Assembly (NCBI RefSeq): GCF_014692875.1
Contig: NZ_CP061171.1
Span: 310,001-374,000, forward strand
Direction of reading: 5' to 3'
Source: Pedobacter riviphilus
Lineage (GTDB): Bacteria > Bacteroidota > Bacteroidia > Sphingobacteriales > Sphingobacteriaceae
DNA length: 64,000 nucleotides
The number at the start of each line of letters is the position of its first letter. Positions within the stretch are counted from its first letter, which is position 1. The position numbers were made by a program, and so were the translations under genes. The notes beneath the pieces are model-generated. The model saw only the letters and a list, made by a program, of their open reading frames with translations. It did not search any database and was not told the origin of the DNA. Positions 63,169 through 64,000 of this stretch are shown piece after piece.

Positions 63169-64000
63169 ATGCATAATTTAAATGTTTGTAGTAGGTTAAT
63201 CCGTCACACTAATTGGATGTTAACCCTTATCGTCTTTTTTCTCTTTATAGTAGATACGCATGGGCAAGTACTGAAACTGGGGGTGCCAGTTGCATACCAT
63301 CCAAAACCTTTTACCCATCCTGGCCTGTTGCATTCAATTAGTGATCTTCAGCGGATGAAAGATATGGTGGCCATAGGCAGGGAACCGTGGAAGAGTGCTT
63401 TTGAGAAATTCAAATCGCACCCGTGGTCAAGCGCTTCCTGCGAACCTCATGCCGTTCAGCATGTAGAACGTAGCTTATTGATTGGTGCCGGTAAAAATAT
63501 AGGAAACCTAGAAAAAGATGTTTGTGCCGCTTATCAAAATGCAATAATGTGGAATATTACTGGCGATGAAGCCCATGCTAAAACCGCCATAAAAATAATA
63601 AATGCCTGGTCTGATACTTTTAAAGTTTTTGATGGAACAGATGTAGAGTTAGGGGCAGGACTGAATGTTTTTAAGATGGCCAGTGCCGCAGAGATCATGC
63701 GGGCTACCTACCCTAAATGGAAACAGGACGACATCGAAAAATGTAAAGTGATGTTCAGAGAGGTGTTTTATCCTCCCATCCAGTATTTTGCGCTTTGGGC
63801 CCACGGTAACTGGGATCTGGCCTGTATGAAAGGTATGATGGCTATTGCCGTTTTTAATGATGACCATGAAATGTTCGACCGTGCAGTTGATTTCTATTAT
63901 AAGGGCCCTGGAAATGGTAGCCTGCTGCATTATGTCGTAAATGAAGATGGCCAGTGTCAGGAGAGTGGGCGTGATCAGCCACACTGTATGCTTGGAATCG
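63169..64000 (+). CDS. Alginate-lyase-fold (PF05426-like) secreted protein, cut by the right edge
   Basis: Open from an ATG at 63169, 10 bases after the beta-helix gene, to the end of the window (277 codons, no stop yet). A signal anchor (WMLTLIVFFLFIVDTHG) precedes FTHPGLLHSISDLQRMKDMV. It then shows AYQNAIMWNITGDEAHAKTA, LWAHGNWDLACMKGMMAIA and DGQCQESGRDQPHCMLGI, the same Asn-Trp and QESGRDQ.H blocks as the protein at 59923. The longer N-terminal part suggests a second, larger relative, probably with another domain beyond the edge. The tight spacing implies an operon with the beta-helix gene. Confidence 0.75.
   Translation, partial: MHNLNVCSRLIRHTNWMLTLIVFFLFIVDTHGQVLKLGVPVAYHPKPFTHPGLLHSISDLQRMKDMVAIGREPWKSAFEKFKSHPWSSASCEPHAVQHVERSLLIGAGKNIGNLEKDVCAAYQNAIMWNITGDEAHAKTAIKIINAWSDTFKVFDGTDVELGAGLNVFKMASAAEIMRATYPKWKQDDIEKCKVMFREVFYPPIQYFALWAHGNWDLACMKGMMAIAVFNDDHEMFDRAVDFYYKGPGNGSLLHYVVNEDGQCQESGRDQPHCMLGI

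Overview
The window looks like a chromosomal segment of a Bacteroidota bacterium of the Sphingobacteriaceae type (Pedobacter-like). The reasons are five SusC/SusD pairs, two hybrid two-component sensors with AraC output domains, many Bac-type exported glycoside hydrolases, weak Shine-Dalgarno signals and AT-rich intergenic DNA. The genus is inferred, and no rRNA or tRNA gene was seen.

Region 1 (about 1-34,993) is a xylan utilisation locus. It opens with a GH43 gene cut by the left edge, two divergent GH10 xylanases and a hybrid sensor-regulator (3098-7273). Then comes a SusC-SusD-SusC-SusD-surface lipoprotein-GH10 run (8219-20679) whose order matches the conserved xusABCDE-xyn10C core known from xylanolytic Bacteroidota. 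It is followed by GH43, an SGNH/sialate-O-acetylesterase-like esterase, a third SusC/SusD pair, a GH115 alpha-glucuronidase and, on the opposite strand, a CE1-type feruloyl/acetyl xylan esterase. Together these would bind decorated glucuronoarabinoxylan at the cell surface, import oligosaccharides, and remove acetyl, feruloyl, methylglucuronosyl and arabinosyl groups while GH10 enzymes cut the backbone.

Region 2 (about 35,200-36,300) is a short spacer with a DUF2807-like secreted protein and its terminator.

Region 3 (36,301-64,000) is a second polysaccharide locus: ROK kinase, GH88 unsaturated glucuronyl hydrolase, two SusC/SusD pairs, a CHRD-domain lipoprotein, GH97, an MFS sugar permease, a second hybrid sensor-regulator, an ECF sigma factor, a GH43 with galactanase-like motifs, and two alginate-lyase-fold proteins flanking a secreted beta-helix protein. 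GH88 plus lyase-fold proteins points to a uronic-acid-containing glycan, but the substrate cannot be named from sequence alone.

A striking property of the window is that eight genes are broken by a total of ten frameshifts. All ten behave as loss of one base, and each can be placed at a short G or C run. Restoring one base at each site gives full-length proteins with their catalytic motifs. This looks more like consensus error in the assembly than real gene decay, and it means several genes here should be read as intact. I found no defence system, CRISPR array, prophage or insertion sequence. The less explained items are the repeat elements, the CHRD lipoprotein, the orphan sigma factor and the lyase/beta-helix cluster.
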